DNA of 64,000 nt. It comes from Turneriella sp. Lineage in GTDB: Bacteria; Spirochaetota; Leptospiria; Turneriellales; Turneriellaceae. Each line of letters starts with the position of its first letter. Positions within the stretch are counted from its first letter, which is position 1. The DNA is taken from contig JABARV010000014.1 of NCBI GenBank assembly GCA_019186965.1, forward strand, positions 1 to 64,000, given 5' to 3'. Shown in pieces: positions 42,526-51,872 of the stretch. The translations under genes were made by a program, and so were the position numbers. The notes beneath the pieces are model-generated. The model was given only the letters and a program-made list of their open reading frames with translations, was not told the DNA's origin and did no database searches.

Positions 42526-44384
42526 ACACACAGAAAATTTATAAAGCGGCACAAAAAAGTGCACTTTTTAAAAAACTTAGCAAAACCTCTCGACAACGGC
42601 TTATAAAGCAATTTGAAATCCAGTGTCTTGCGAAAGGCGATTACCTTTTTCGCGCCCGCCAAAAAAGTAAATTTATGTATGTCGTTGCAGAAGGTAAGCT
42701 GCGGATAGAAAAACAAGAAACCGATAAAAAAAACTCAAGAATTACAAAAATTGTAACGCTACGTCCGGGTGATGTTGTCGGTGAAGTGGCGCTGCTCACC
42801 GATGGCAGGCACTCGAGCCAAGCGCGCGCAGCAACAGATGTTACTGTATTGCGTATTGGAAAAAATCGATTGCAAGAACTCTTGCGCCACCACCTGCCCC
42901 TTATGGAAAATTTAACGCGCATCGAAGCAAGCAGGCTACGCGAAAACATTACACTTAAAAAAAACCAAACAAAAGAATTGGGATTTATCCTGCACCTCTA
43001 TTTCACAACCCCTTCCGACTTTGCAGCAGCAGAGCCTTCGACGACTTCTGTTTTAGAGACAAATAAATCTGGTACATGCCTTGTTCTTGATAAAAAAGTT
43101 TTGGTTGGAAGAAGCTCTGCCGCTTTGCGCAACATAATAAGTGCACGTTTGTTAAAATATCCATCCGTCTATTTAGCGTTAGACGCATCTAAACACGATT
43201 CCAAAACCCTGGCAACGCTTTTGCACATGGCTGACCGCCTTGCTATAACATTTTCAGAAAATAAAGAGATGGTCGAAAAAACTACAAATTTACTTTTACA
43301 AAAAGACGCACGCCAACATATTACGTCACAGAATATTTTTACAATCGCAGTACACCGTCCACTGCGAGAAAGTATGCTGCGTTCGCAAATCGAAGAACAA
43401 CTTGGATTACCTATAAAATTCCGTTTAAATTTGGGCAACAACTACTGGGAAACCAATGACCACCGCGCAGTACTTATACAATGCCGCACAATTGCACGCG
43501 CAATTAGCGATGCTTCGCAAGGGATTGCGTTTGGTGGCGGCGGCGCACGAGCCTTGTCGGAAATTGGTGTCCTTTCAGAACTCGAACGCCATCATCTTGA
43601 TTTCGACCACGTCGCCGGAACAAGTATGGGTGCGCTTATCGCAGCCCTTTATGCACAAGGGCTTACAAGTCGCGAAATTAGCGAGCGCTTTCGTAAATAC
43701 CTTCCCGACGATAAAGGAATTTTAAGCTACAACCTCCCTTTTATATCATTTTTTCGCGACAAAAATATTAACCGAATTTTACGGCGCCTTTTTGGTAAAA
43801 CACGTTTTGAAGATTTACCCAAGCCCTTAACCGTAATCGCGGCTGATTTACTTTCAGGCACCGAAGTACGTATCGAAAATGGATTATTGTGGCGTGCTAT
43901 ACGTGCAAGTTTAAGTTTACCTGTAATTTATCCTCCCGTTAAATATAAAAAATTTTATCTTGTCGATGGCGGCACAGTCAATAACATCCCTGGAAACGTT
44001 TTACGTGAAAAAGGAGTTAAAAGCGTTTTAGGCATAAACGCAACTCCACTCGAAGACGACACGATTAGAGAATATTTTTCTTCAACAAATCTATTGCAAC
44101 TATTAAGGCCTGGCCAAGAGTTTTGGCGTAACATTAAGAGGTTTGCAAAAATGTTGTGGCTTTTTTTCACACGCCCACCCATTCTACAAATTGCTAACCG
44201 CGCAATGATGCTCGAAGGTTCGGAGCTTATTCGGCAAAAGATAGATGAGTTTGATTTACTTTTAAGCCCAAACGTCGCAAAATTTGGACTTTTCCAATTT
44301 GAAAGACGCGAAGAAATTATCGATGCTGGTCGCAAAATAGCGCACGAAAAAACGGCAGAGATAAAAAAATTATTTAAAACTTAA
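42522..44384 (+). CDS. cNMP-binding patatin-like phospholipase (NTE type)
   Basis: This 620-residue protein begins with a cyclic-nucleotide-binding domain (about 10-150; phosphate cassette GEVALLTDGRHSSQARA). A poorly recognised middle region follows. The patatin domain from about 335 has an oxyanion loop FGGGGARA, nucleophile S368 in GTSMG and D482 in VDGGTVNN. It probably hydrolyses phospholipid or lysophospholipid acyl chains under control of cAMP or cGMP. A cyclase encoded at 56837 could supply the ligand. It overlaps the slt stop by 4 nt. Confidence 0.88.
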   Translation: MNTQKIYKAAQKSALFKKLSKTSRQRLIKQFEIQCLAKGDYLFRARQKSKFMYVVAEGKLRIEKQETDKKNSRITKIVTLRPGDVVGEVALLTDGRHSSQARAATDVTVLRIGKNRLQELLRHHLPLMENLTRIEASRLRENITLKKNQTKELGFILHLYFTTPSDFAAAEPSTTSVLETNKSGTCLVLDKKVLVGRSSAALRNIISARLLKYPSVYLALDASKHDSKTLATLLHMADRLAITFSENKEMVEKTTNLLLQKDARQHITSQNIFTIAVHRPLRESMLRSQIEEQLGLPIKFRLNLGNNYWETNDHRAVLIQCRTIARAISDASQGIAFGGGGARALSEIGVLSELERHHLDFDHVAGTSMGALIAALYAQGLTSREISERFRKYLPDDKGILSYNLPFISFFRDKNINRILRRLFGKTRFEDLPKPLTVIAADLLSGTEVRIENGLLWRAIRASLSLPVIYPPVKYKKFYLVDGGTVNNIPGNVLREKGVKSVLGINATPLEDDTIREYFSSTNLLQLLRPGQEFWRNIKRFAKMLWLFFTRPPILQIANRAMMLEGSELIRQKIDEFDLLLSPNVAKFGLFQFERREEIIDAGRKIAHEKTAEIKKLFKT

Positions 44385-44417
44385 AAGTAAATCTACCGTT
44401 TCTCAAAATATTTATAG

Positions 44418-45215
44418 CTAATTGATACGGGCGCGTTGCATGGTGAAATCTTGACCCGAAGAAAATTTTTCGATTTCAAGCATTGTTTCCCGCGTTGTCT
44501 CCATTTTTGTGGTAATTGCTTCTACTTGTTTTGCAATCATTTGTGGATCAAAAACTTGTACTGATTGGTCACGCAAATATTTTAGCGTCTCTTCTACCAT
44601 TTCAACTTGCGCAAGCAATTTTTTCTTGTTACTTTCGGCGTCGTTTACCATCGCCCCACGCTTTTCGATAAGTTCAATACGTTTTTCTAAAGCATCGCGC
44701 GTCTCCGCTGGTGCATCCGCGGAAAGCGCTGCAAAATCAGCTTTTAGTTTTGCAAGTTCTGTTTCGTGGTTATTCCCCGCTGCTTTTTGCATGTCGTCTA
44801 AACGGCAGTAGCTATTCAAAAGACGTACAAAATTTGCTTCGAGTTCAGAAAGTCCAGAAAGCATCGCTTCACTCGACTGCACAGATGCCTTGCTGTTTTG
44901 CCGCGTATTTTGTTTTATTTGCCGGATTAAATCTTCCGCTGTGGACATTTTAGACTTCATGGGAGAACTTGAACCGTAGATAGCGTTTCTTAATCTGCGT
45001 GTTTCATCTTTTTCCTTTTCGCCACCTTCAATAGAATCAACAGCACGTTGGAATCTTTTATTTGTTGCTGCACCAAAAAGGTAAAGCGCCTCAAGGGCAA
45101 AAAGAACAGGATAAAAAAGCGCATTTGACCATGTTAAAAAAAGTCCTGCAACCAAAGAAATAGAAAAAATAAGTAAATTCCACTTATTGATTAACGCATG
45201 CCATAAATAACTCAT
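44418..45215 (-). CDS. Membrane coiled-coil protein of unknown function
   Basis: This 265-residue protein has two N-terminal hydrophobic segments (WNLLIFSISLVAGLFLTW and ALFYPVLFALEALYLFG), then a long charged coiled coil to the C-terminus. No family was recognised. The start codon overlaps the YqeY-like stop as ATGA, so they are translated together. A scaffold or membrane-organising role is possible but unsupported. Confidence 0.65.
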   Translation of the reverse strand: MSYLWHALINKWNLLIFSISLVAGLFLTWSNALFYPVLFALEALYLFGAATNKRFQRAVDSIEGGEKEKDETRRLRNAIYGSSSPMKSKMSTAEDLIRQIKQNTRQNSKASVQSSEAMLSGLSELEANFVRLLNSYCRLDDMQKAAGNNHETELAKLKADFAALSADAPAETRDALEKRIELIEKRGAMVNDAESNKKKLLAQVEMVEETLKYLRDQSVQVFDPQMIAKQVEAITTKMETTRETMLEIEKFSSGQDFTMQRARIN

Positions 45216-45637
45216 TGGATCACCTCTTTAATTACTGTAGCTGCAAGTTTTCCGTCGTACTCTCCATCGTGGTTTGCCTTTAGGTATTTCATTGCATCCC
45301 CAATATTTTTTGCTCCCGATTTTTGGACTGCTGCTTTAATAGCTGCAGCATCCATTTGCTGTGGAAGATACGCCAACAAGACCGACTTTTCTGTTTGGAA
45401 TTGTGCGCTGCGTGTTGCGTCTAACTTTCCTTGCGCTGCCAAAGCCAAATTTTCTTCGACTCCTTTGAGGAACTGCCTAACAATTTTAAGTACGTCGGCG
45501 TCGGTAACCGCACGGTGTCCATCGTCAATCGCAAGCGCCTTAATTTGCGCAATTGCGGTTGTAAGTACGCCCGCTTTTACTGTGTCGCGAGCCTTTCGCG
45601 CCTCAAGGCTCTCCTTTTGCATTTTTTCGAAAAGCAT
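45212..45637 (-). CDS. GatB/YqeY domain protein
   Basis: This 141-residue soluble protein matches the YqeY family, related to the tail domain of GatB: EARKARDTVKAGVLTTAIAQIK near the start, QFQTEKSVLLAYLPQQMD and IGDAMKYLKANHDGEYDG at the end. It may bind tRNA; the cellular role is unclear. I preferred the ATG at 45637; an upstream TTG at 45670 adds a poorly conserved stretch. It is followed by the coiled-coil membrane protein with a 4-nt overlap. Confidence 0.88.
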   Translation of the reverse strand: MLFEKMQKESLEARKARDTVKAGVLTTAIAQIKALAIDDGHRAVTDADVLKIVRQFLKGVEENLALAAQGKLDATRSAQFQTEKSVLLAYLPQQMDAAAIKAAVQKSGAKNIGDAMKYLKANHDGEYDGKLAATVIKEVIQ

Positions 45638-45685
45638 AAGTGAAAACTCTGTCGCAAGTAACGGTGTCAAGCGTTAAGAAATTCC

Positions 45686-47695
45686 TTGACCCTTCATATC
45701 CACAAACTCCGTTGCAGTGTGGTTTCGCATGTGTACTTTGAATCTTCGCTTTCGCGTATCGCTTTGGAGGCTTTTCGCGAACAGGTGCTTTTTTCTGCAA
45801 TTGAAGATAAGCCAGCAATACGCCAACAAAATATTGACGAAGAGCATGCTGTTGTTTGGTTATTGAGCGCAAAAGGCCTTACAGAGCACTCAAGCCTTAT
45901 TTCCAATTGGTTGCAAAAATACCCACAGCACCGTTCACGTATAATTGTTTTATCCGACCACGAAATTTCACAAACAAATTTTTTCCCATTACGCGAAGAA
46001 CAAATTAGCCTCTGCCTTCCAAGTGCTACCCCAATGTCGCATGTGCGTAAAGCGATTGAAATGCAATTGGCGGCAACACATGCGGAATTCGATCGCCTCA
46101 ACTTACAAGAAAGACTTGCAAACAGTTACATTGAAATCCGCCGTTTAACCGCAGTGGGGCAAGCCCTTGCAACAGAGCGCGATTTCGACAAACTTATTGA
46201 GCTTGTGCTTAATTCCGCTATCGAGCTTACAAGCGCAGATGGTGGCTCTATTTATTTAAGCGAAAAGCACGGAGAAAACTCCGTTGCGACACACATCCGG
46301 TTTAAGAAATCTGCACTGCAACTCGATGCAGGCGAGTTTCTTTTGCCTATCGACAAAAAATCTATCGCCGGTTACGTTGCGTTAACTGTTGAGCCCCTCT
46401 TAATTGACGACGTACACCATTTACCTAAAAACGCAGACTACAAATACAACAGCGAATACGATAAAGCGCATAACTACTACACAAAGTCGATGATGGTACT
46501 TCCAATGAAAAACCACCACGACGAAGTTACCGGAGTTATTCAGCTTATTAACCGAAAACGCGACCCCGATTTAAAACTTACCCTTGAAGACCTTAAGGGC
46601 GAAGCTGTCCTCCCTTTTACACGAAAAGATTATTCGCTCGTAAGCGCAATGGCAGGCCAAGCCGCTGTCGCAATTGAAAATAACCAACTTATGCGCGACA
46701 TCCAAAATCTTTTCGAGGGATTTGTGCAGGCGTCGGTAACTGCAATCGAACAGAGGGACCCTACAACTAGCGGGCATTCGTTCCGCGTCGCCGACTACTC
46801 TGTGCATATTGCGGAAGCGGTTAACCGCGATACATCCAAGCATTTTGAAAATATTCGTTTTACACGTAACCAAATCCAAGAGCTCCGCTACGCTTCGCTT
46901 TTGCACGACTTTGGTAAGGTTGGTGTTCGTGAAGATGTACTCGTTAAGGCAAAAAAACTTTATCCTGAACAGTTAGAACTAATCCGCTGGCGTTTTCATT
47001 ATATCCGCAAAGAAATTGAAGCAAAGCTCCTCAGAAACCTTACACATAAAATGAAAAAATTGCCCCCCGAGGCTTGGGGCGAAATCGAAGCTAAGTTCCA
47101 AATCGAACTTGAAAAAGAGCAGCGTGAAGCAGAGGAAATGTTTTCTGCAATCCTTTCTGCAAACGAACCCACCGTACTTGCCGAAGGTTCGTTTGAATTT
47201 TTGAAAAAAATAGCAGAGAACAAAATTAAACTAGCAGAAGACAAAGAAATGCCTTGGCTTACAAATAAAGAACTTGTAATGCTTTCTATCCGCAAAGGTA
47301 CTCTCGACGAAAACGAGCGCAAGGAAATTGAATCACACGTAACGCATACATACAACTTCTTAAAACAAATTCCGTGGACGCCTAACTTGCGTTCAATTCC
47401 CGAAATTGCTTACGGGCACCACGAAAAACTAAACGGCGCGGGATACCCTCTCCACCGTGATGCGCCACAAATTTCGTTACAAACACGCATGATGACTATC
47501 GCCGATATTTACGATGCCCTCACAGCATGGGATCGCCCGTATAAAAAGGCAATCCCCGCAGAGAAGGCGCTCGATATTTTACACATGGAAGTAAAAGACG
47601 GGCACGTCGATAACGAACTTTTACGAATTTTTGTGGAAGCAAAAATATTTGAGCGCTTAGACGGGTTACGCGCATCATCATTAGTAGGTGGGTAA
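45686..47695 (+). CDS. GAF and HD-GYP protein, probable c-di-GMP phosphodiesterase
   Basis: This protein of about 669 residues has an unrecognised N-terminal part (1-140; possibly a degenerate receiver ending in a linker helix). A GAF domain follows at about 155-345 (LTSADGGSIYLSEK ... VTGVIQLINRK). The HD-GYP domain lies at about 350-650, with HSFRVADYSVHIAEAV, LHDFGKVGV, YGHHEKLNGAGYP and MTIADIYDALTAWDRPYK. An extra helical insert of about 120 residues sits inside the HD-GYP domain. It would degrade c-di-GMP in response to a GAF ligand. The likely start is TTG; later GTG codons are possible. Confidence 0.85.
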   Translation: MTLHIHKLRCSVVSHVYFESSLSRIALEAFREQVLFSAIEDKPAIRQQNIDEEHAVVWLLSAKGLTEHSSLISNWLQKYPQHRSRIIVLSDHEISQTNFFPLREEQISLCLPSATPMSHVRKAIEMQLAATHAEFDRLNLQERLANSYIEIRRLTAVGQALATERDFDKLIELVLNSAIELTSADGGSIYLSEKHGENSVATHIRFKKSALQLDAGEFLLPIDKKSIAGYVALTVEPLLIDDVHHLPKNADYKYNSEYDKAHNYYTKSMMVLPMKNHHDEVTGVIQLINRKRDPDLKLTLEDLKGEAVLPFTRKDYSLVSAMAGQAAVAIENNQLMRDIQNLFEGFVQASVTAIEQRDPTTSGHSFRVADYSVHIAEAVNRDTSKHFENIRFTRNQIQELRYASLLHDFGKVGVREDVLVKAKKLYPEQLELIRWRFHYIRKEIEAKLLRNLTHKMKKLPPEAWGEIEAKFQIELEKEQREAEEMFSAILSANEPTVLAEGSFEFLKKIAENKIKLAEDKEMPWLTNKELVMLSIRKGTLDENERKEIESHVTHTYNFLKQIPWTPNLRSIPEIAYGHHEKLNGAGYPLHRDAPQISLQTRMMTIADIYDALTAWDRPYKKAIPAEKALDILHMEVKDGHVDNELLRIFVEAKIFERLDGLRASSLVGG

Positions 47696-47721
47696 AACCA
47701 CATTACACAACAAATTTTATT

Positions 47722-48501
47722 TTAGAGAGGTTCGTCCGTCACTATATGGCAATTACGGCAACGCGCTTCGTAAATATCGTGCGGAAATTTTTGTAAACTT
47801 TCGGTAAATAACTTGCTCTGCGTAAGCTCTTGTGAAGTACCAACGGTGACAACTTCGCTGTGGAAAGACGCAGGAGCGTACTCGGGTTCGCCAGCGCTGT
47901 TTATCCCCACAAGAGAAAGTTTTTGGCTGTGGTGCGCCTCGGCGCCGCAAACAACACAAATCGCGGCAAGCTTTAAAGACTCGTGCGCAATCGCCAAATA
48001 TTCGCCTACCGTACGCGCCGATTCAGGAATTGGAAAAGGTAGGCGCCGGTAATCTTGGTCAAGCAGGGAAAGAATTACGTCAACGCCTTCACGCGTTAAA
48101 CGGCGGAGTACATCTAAAAGCCCTGCATCGAGAAACTGCGCTTCTTCAACCGCAACGATGTTTGTATTTGTCATAAGCGCAGATAAAATATCCCGTGCGC
48201 GTGAAATCACGTGCGCTTCTTCCCCTACTTGGATAGATTCAACCGCGCCTTCGTCTGTTTTTTCTGTAGCGTTTTGGAGGACATGCCCCGCGTTTGCTAA
48301 AAAATGCGGGAGTACCTGCGAGGCATGGTAGCGGTTGTCGATTGCGGGTTTAAAGAGCTGTACTTTTTTACGCGCAATTTTTGCTCTACGCACACGCCGG
48401 AGCAACTCTTCGGTCTTTCCCGAAAACATGGGTCCGTGGATTACAGTAATTTTTCCTTTACTCGTGTTTTTATTTGTTGTTTTCAATTTTCGTAAAACCA
48501 T
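47722..48501 (-). CDS. tdk: Thymidine kinase, type II
   Basis: This 259-residue cytosolic enzyme phosphorylates thymidine for salvage. The P-loop is GPMFSGKTEELLRR, Walker B-like is VAVEEAQFLDAG, and LLDQDYRRLPFP is the thymidine lid region. Zinc ligands are CVVC and the late CRNCH. It is somewhat longer than the usual 190-210 residues because of the N-terminal lysine-rich stretch and a mid-protein loop. Its start lies 19 nt inside the end of proB, indicating an operon. Confidence 0.92.
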   Translation of the reverse strand: MVLRKLKTTNKNTSKGKITVIHGPMFSGKTEELLRRVRRAKIARKKVQLFKPAIDNRYHASQVLPHFLANAGHVLQNATEKTDEGAVESIQVGEEAHVISRARDILSALMTNTNIVAVEEAQFLDAGLLDVLRRLTREGVDVILSLLDQDYRRLPFPIPESARTVGEYLAIAHESLKLAAICVVCGAEAHHSQKLSLVGINSAGEPEYAPASFHSEVVTVGTSQELTQSKLFTESLQKFPHDIYEARCRNCHIVTDEPL

Positions 48502-49265
48502 GTTCCATGAACAGCGCCTGCCATAAGCTTACGCACAACTTTTATGTCTTTGCCTGCGGCAATGCTCATTATTTGTCCAGCGTTCAAAATTTTCTCTCCT
48601 GCTTGGAGTTTAGTAATCATTCCTCCTGTGCCGCCTTCTGCAGCATCTCCCGCTGCTTTACGGATATCTGGTGTAATGCGTGGAATATGCCGTACAGGAT
48701 TTCCATCGCGGTAGAAAGCATCGACCGAGGTTAAAAGTATTAAAAGCGATTTCGGGTAGAGTAACGCAATGTGTGCCGAAAGGTTGTCGTTATCCCCCAG
48801 TTTGATTTCTTCGTTCGAGACTGCATCATTCTCGTTGATAATAGGCACTGCTTTCCAATCGAGAAGTTGGTTGAGTGTTGCTTTTAAGTTTTGCAGGTGT
48901 TTTTTATTTTCAAAATCGGTACGTGTAACCAAAATTTGCGCGGCAGCTAATTTTTTTTTACTAAAAGCAATTTGGTACGAATCGATCAACAGGCTTTGCC
49001 CTAAAGACGCCAAGGCTTGTTTTTCGCCTAATGTCGCATGCGGTATTTTTAAATTATTGCGTTCTTTAAGGATAACGCGGCCAAACCCTACTGCACCACT
49101 CGAGACGATAATTACCTTTTTACCTTGTTTTTGTAATTCTAAGCATTCACGTGCAATTGCGCGAAAATACGCAAGGCTACGTTTTTCGATATGTTCGGTG
49201 AGCACACTGGTCCCAAATTTTAAAACAACATGCGTTACGTGTTGTAGGCGTTCTTTAATTTCCAT
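48483..49265 (-). CDS. proB: Glutamate 5-kinase without PUA domain
   Basis: This 260-residue enzyme catalyses the first step of proline synthesis, ATP-dependent phosphorylation of glutamate. The amino-acid-kinase fold shows VVLKFGTSVLTEH, VIIVSSGAVGFG, IINENDAVSNEEIKLGDND and GTGGMITKLQAGEKI. The C-terminal PUA domain found in E. coli is absent, as in many bacteria. It starts 2 nt after dxr and overlaps tdk by 19 nt. Confidence 0.93.
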   Translation of the reverse strand: MEIKERLQHVTHVVLKFGTSVLTEHIEKRSLAYFRAIARECLELQKQGKKVIIVSSGAVGFGRVILKERNNLKIPHATLGEKQALASLGQSLLIDSYQIAFSKKKLAAAQILVTRTDFENKKHLQNLKATLNQLLDWKAVPIINENDAVSNEEIKLGDNDNLSAHIALLYPKSLLILLTSVDAFYRDGNPVRHIPRITPDIRKAAGDAAEGGTGGMITKLQAGEKILNAGQIMSIAAGKDIKVVRKLMAGAVHGTWFYEN

Positions 49266-49267
49266 AT

Positions 49268-50389
49268 TTAAACTTGGTGCGTGCGTCGACGCGCAATTTC
49301 TCGTGCCGCGCTATCGTATTTTAACAGGCCGTCGATAGAGTTTATATCGAACGCGCTGTACGGGGCAGCAAGTGCGTACTCTAAGGTATCTGCAATTTCT
49401 CCAAAACGTATATTGCCTTTAAGATACGATTCAACAGCGACTTCGTTTGCTGCGTTAAATACTGTTGGATAATATTTTCCTTTTATCCCCGCTGTACGTC
49501 CCAATGCGTATGCACGGAATTTTTTTTCGTCAACAGGAAAAAACTCGAGCGCGGGGTAGCTATTGGGATTTTTTAGTGGAACGCTAACTTTTGGGTTTTT
49601 TGGATAATACATTGCATACGCAATGGGATAGCGCATATCGGGTTGGCTTACGTGTTGCGAAAGCGTTCCATCGGAATACTCAACCATTGCGTGCACATAA
49701 CTTTGCGGATGGATTACCGCCTGTATTTTTTCATACGGTAACCCAAAAAGAAAATGCGCTTCGATAACTTCAAGCGCCTTGTTTACAAGTCCAGCTGAAT
49801 CGACAGTTATCTTTTGCCCCATTACCCAAGTTGGGTGGTTTAACACACTTTCTTTGGGTGCGTTTTCAAACGCATCGCCCGCTACTTGTAAAAGAGGGCC
49901 TCCGCTTGCGGTTAAATACGCACAGCGTATGGAATCTAAAGCAAGGCTTTCTTTTGCGGTGGGAGATAAAAGGCGCCACAGGCTCGAATGTTCCGAATCG
50001 ACAGGAAGAATTTTCGCGCCGCTTTTACGGCACTCTGCGTTAATTACATCTCCCGCAATTACCAGACTTTCTTTGTTCGCTAAAAGAATTGTTTTCCCAC
50101 GCTTGGCGCATTCGTACGTGGCTGTAATTCCCGCAGCGCCAACGATTGCAATAAGCGCAAAATCAAAATCTAAATGGAAAAGGGTTTCAAAACTTTTTTG
50201 GGTGTCGGGAGAAGATGTTGAGTAAGTATGATTTACACCGAACTCGGTCGCAATCCGCCTGGCTTTCGCTTCATTCGTATGGTAAGTGAAACCAACAAGT
50301 TCAAAATCGTCTATGTGTTGGCGCAAAATATCAAGCGTAGAGTCTCCAATTGAACCCGTTGCGCCAAAAAGAATAAATTTTCGCCGCAC
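49268..50389 (-). CDS. dxr: 1-deoxy-D-xylulose 5-phosphate reductoisomerase
   Basis: This 373-residue NADPH enzyme of the MEP isoprenoid pathway has the dinucleotide motif FGATGSIGDSTLDIL at the start and the metal site ILPVDSEHSSLWRLL (D, E). The flexible loop is ASGGPL and the substrate-binding region is LNHPTWVMGQKITVDSAGLVNK. It starts with GTG 4 nt after the cdsA stop. It supplies isoprenoid precursors for undecaprenyl phosphate, so grouping with cdsA fits envelope lipid synthesis. Confidence 0.95.
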   Translation of the reverse strand: MRRKFILFGATGSIGDSTLDILRQHIDDFELVGFTYHTNEAKARRIATEFGVNHTYSTSSPDTQKSFETLFHLDFDFALIAIVGAAGITATYECAKRGKTILLANKESLVIAGDVINAECRKSGAKILPVDSEHSSLWRLLSPTAKESLALDSIRCAYLTASGGPLLQVAGDAFENAPKESVLNHPTWVMGQKITVDSAGLVNKALEVIEAHFLFGLPYEKIQAVIHPQSYVHAMVEYSDGTLSQHVSQPDMRYPIAYAMYYPKNPKVSVPLKNPNSYPALEFFPVDEKKFRAYALGRTAGIKGKYYPTVFNAANEVAVESYLKGNIRFGEIADTLEYALAAPYSAFDINSIDGLLKYDSAAREIARRRTHQV

Positions 50390-50393
50390 GGTA

Positions 50394-51311
50394 CTAAAGA
50401 CGATGCAGCTCTTGTACTATATAAAAATAGTAATACGCAGCAGGAATCGTTATAAGCATTGCATCGAGTAAATCGAGCACTCCGCCATGGCCGGGGATAA
50501 GCGTGCTTGAATCTTTAATTCCCGCATCGCGTTTAATGAGCGATTCGGCAAGATCCCCCACGATAGAAGCTAAGTAGACAACAATGGCAAAAATAGTAAT
50601 TTCAACAACCCCATATTGGGGCACGTTAAAATACGCTACAGCAACACGGTAAAAAATATGCACAAGAATGTTTTGTAAAACACCGCCTAAAATATACCCT
50701 TCGTATGTTTTGTTGGGGCTAACGGCAAAACCTACTTTATGGCGGCCAAACGCACACCCCATAAAATAGCCTCCGGTATCGGCCATTGCAGTTGCCCACG
50801 CGACCATCCAAACATAGAAAAGGCCGTTTTCAAGCCCATAAAGCAAAAACAAGTGTGAAAACGTAAACGGCAAGTACAGTATTGCTAAAGTAAAAAGCGC
50901 TATTGTAAAAAAAGAATTTTCTACTTGATTTTTGAGTAACTGTATTAAAAGGATGAAAAAAAGGAAAAGGAAAATAAGTCCGCCTAAAAATATATAGTTG
51001 AGCTTAAGCAAATCCAGAGCTTTTTTTAAAGAAGCGTCAAAAAGCGGCGCTCCGGGGACATAATACGTAGCTTGCCATGCCACATACACAAGGGTTAAAA
51101 GAAGTACTGTACAGGTCACCGCGAGTTTTTTTGGGATTTTCGCGTTGATTTTCGCCTCGGCCAAGCCATAAAGTTCGAGTATCCCCAAAATCGCCGCAGT
51201 TAACGTAAAAGCGTAAAGGAGCACCATATACGCGCCTTGGTACGAAATAGTAAAAATAAACGTACCTGCGATAAGAACGCCCCAAATTAAGCGCTTGGAA
51301 GTTTCACCCAT
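50394..51311 (-). CDS. cdsA: Phosphatidate cytidylyltransferase
   Basis: This 305-residue inner-membrane enzyme makes CDP-diacylglycerol from phosphatidic acid and CTP. About eight helices are visible. The family motif appears near the C-terminus as VGDLAESLIKRDAGIKDSS and PGHGGVLDLLDAM, with DTGGYFMG and SPNKTYEGYILGG earlier. I chose the ATG at 51311; the open frame runs 66 nt further upstream without family similarity. It is first in the cdsA-dxr-proB-tdk operon and divergent from rplM. Confidence 0.93.
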   Translation of the reverse strand: MGETSKRLIWGVLIAGTFIFTISYQGAYMVLLYAFTLTAAILGILELYGLAEAKINAKIPKKLAVTCTVLLLTLVYVAWQATYYVPGAPLFDASLKKALDLLKLNYIFLGGLIFLFLFFILLIQLLKNQVENSFFTIALFTLAILYLPFTFSHLFLLYGLENGLFYVWMVAWATAMADTGGYFMGCAFGRHKVGFAVSPNKTYEGYILGGVLQNILVHIFYRVAVAYFNVPQYGVVEITIFAIVVYLASIVGDLAESLIKRDAGIKDSSTLIPGHGGVLDLLDAMLITIPAAYYYFYIVQELHRL

Positions 51312-51423
51312 TTGGAGAGAAGAAAGATTTTTATTCAGGGTGTCAACGAAGTGAAACGTGCTGTACCTTAGTTTCAACCTCGATTTTTATCGACGGTGTA
51401 TCTTTATCTCCGTTTTTGGCTCA

Positions 51424-51864
51424 ATGGATCCTCTAAAAGGGCAGCGCTCGCATTTTCCCAAGCGTGCCGAATTAACACATAATTGGGTAGTTGTCGACGC
51501 CAAAGATAAAATTTTGGGGCGCGTTAGTACGCAAATTGCAACACTCCTTATGGGTAAAAATAAAACAAATTACCAACCAGGACAACTTGTGGGCGACCAC
51601 GTTGTAGTCATCAACGCTTCGCAGGTAAAACTTTCTGGAAAAAAAGAAGAAACAAAAGAATATATTTGGCACAGCCGCTACTACGGCGGAATGAAAACAC
51701 GCCCTTATAAAACCCAAATGGAAATAGCCCCCGAAAAGGCCGTTCTTTTAACCGTAAAAGGTATGCTTCCCAAAACTAAATACGGTAAAAAGCTCCTTAC
51801 CCGCGTTCGTGTGTTTGCAGGCGCAGAGCATAACTTGCAAGGCCAAAAGCCTGCTGCAAAATAG
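51424..51864 (+). CDS. rplM: 50S ribosomal protein L13
   Basis: This 146-residue ribosomal protein shows the typical segments WVVVDAKDKILGRVSTQIATLLMGKNK, shortened here as DAKDKILGRVS, then GDHVVVINASQVKLSGKK and VKGMLPKTKYGKKLLTRVRV. It binds 23S rRNA early in assembly. The C-terminus has a short extra tail (HNLQGQKPAAK). It is followed by rpsI after 8 nt, the usual pair. Confidence 0.96.
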   Translation: MDPLKGQRSHFPKRAELTHNWVVVDAKDKILGRVSTQIATLLMGKNKTNYQPGQLVGDHVVVINASQVKLSGKKEETKEYIWHSRYYGGMKTRPYKTQMEIAPEKAVLLTVKGMLPKTKYGKKLLTRVRVFAGAEHNLQGQKPAAK

Positions 51865-51872
51865 GATAGAAA

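Noticed and set aside
51336-51360. TTGACA-like -35 box for cdsA
   Set aside because: The box is present on the minus strand, but no acceptable -10 box lies at the right spacing.
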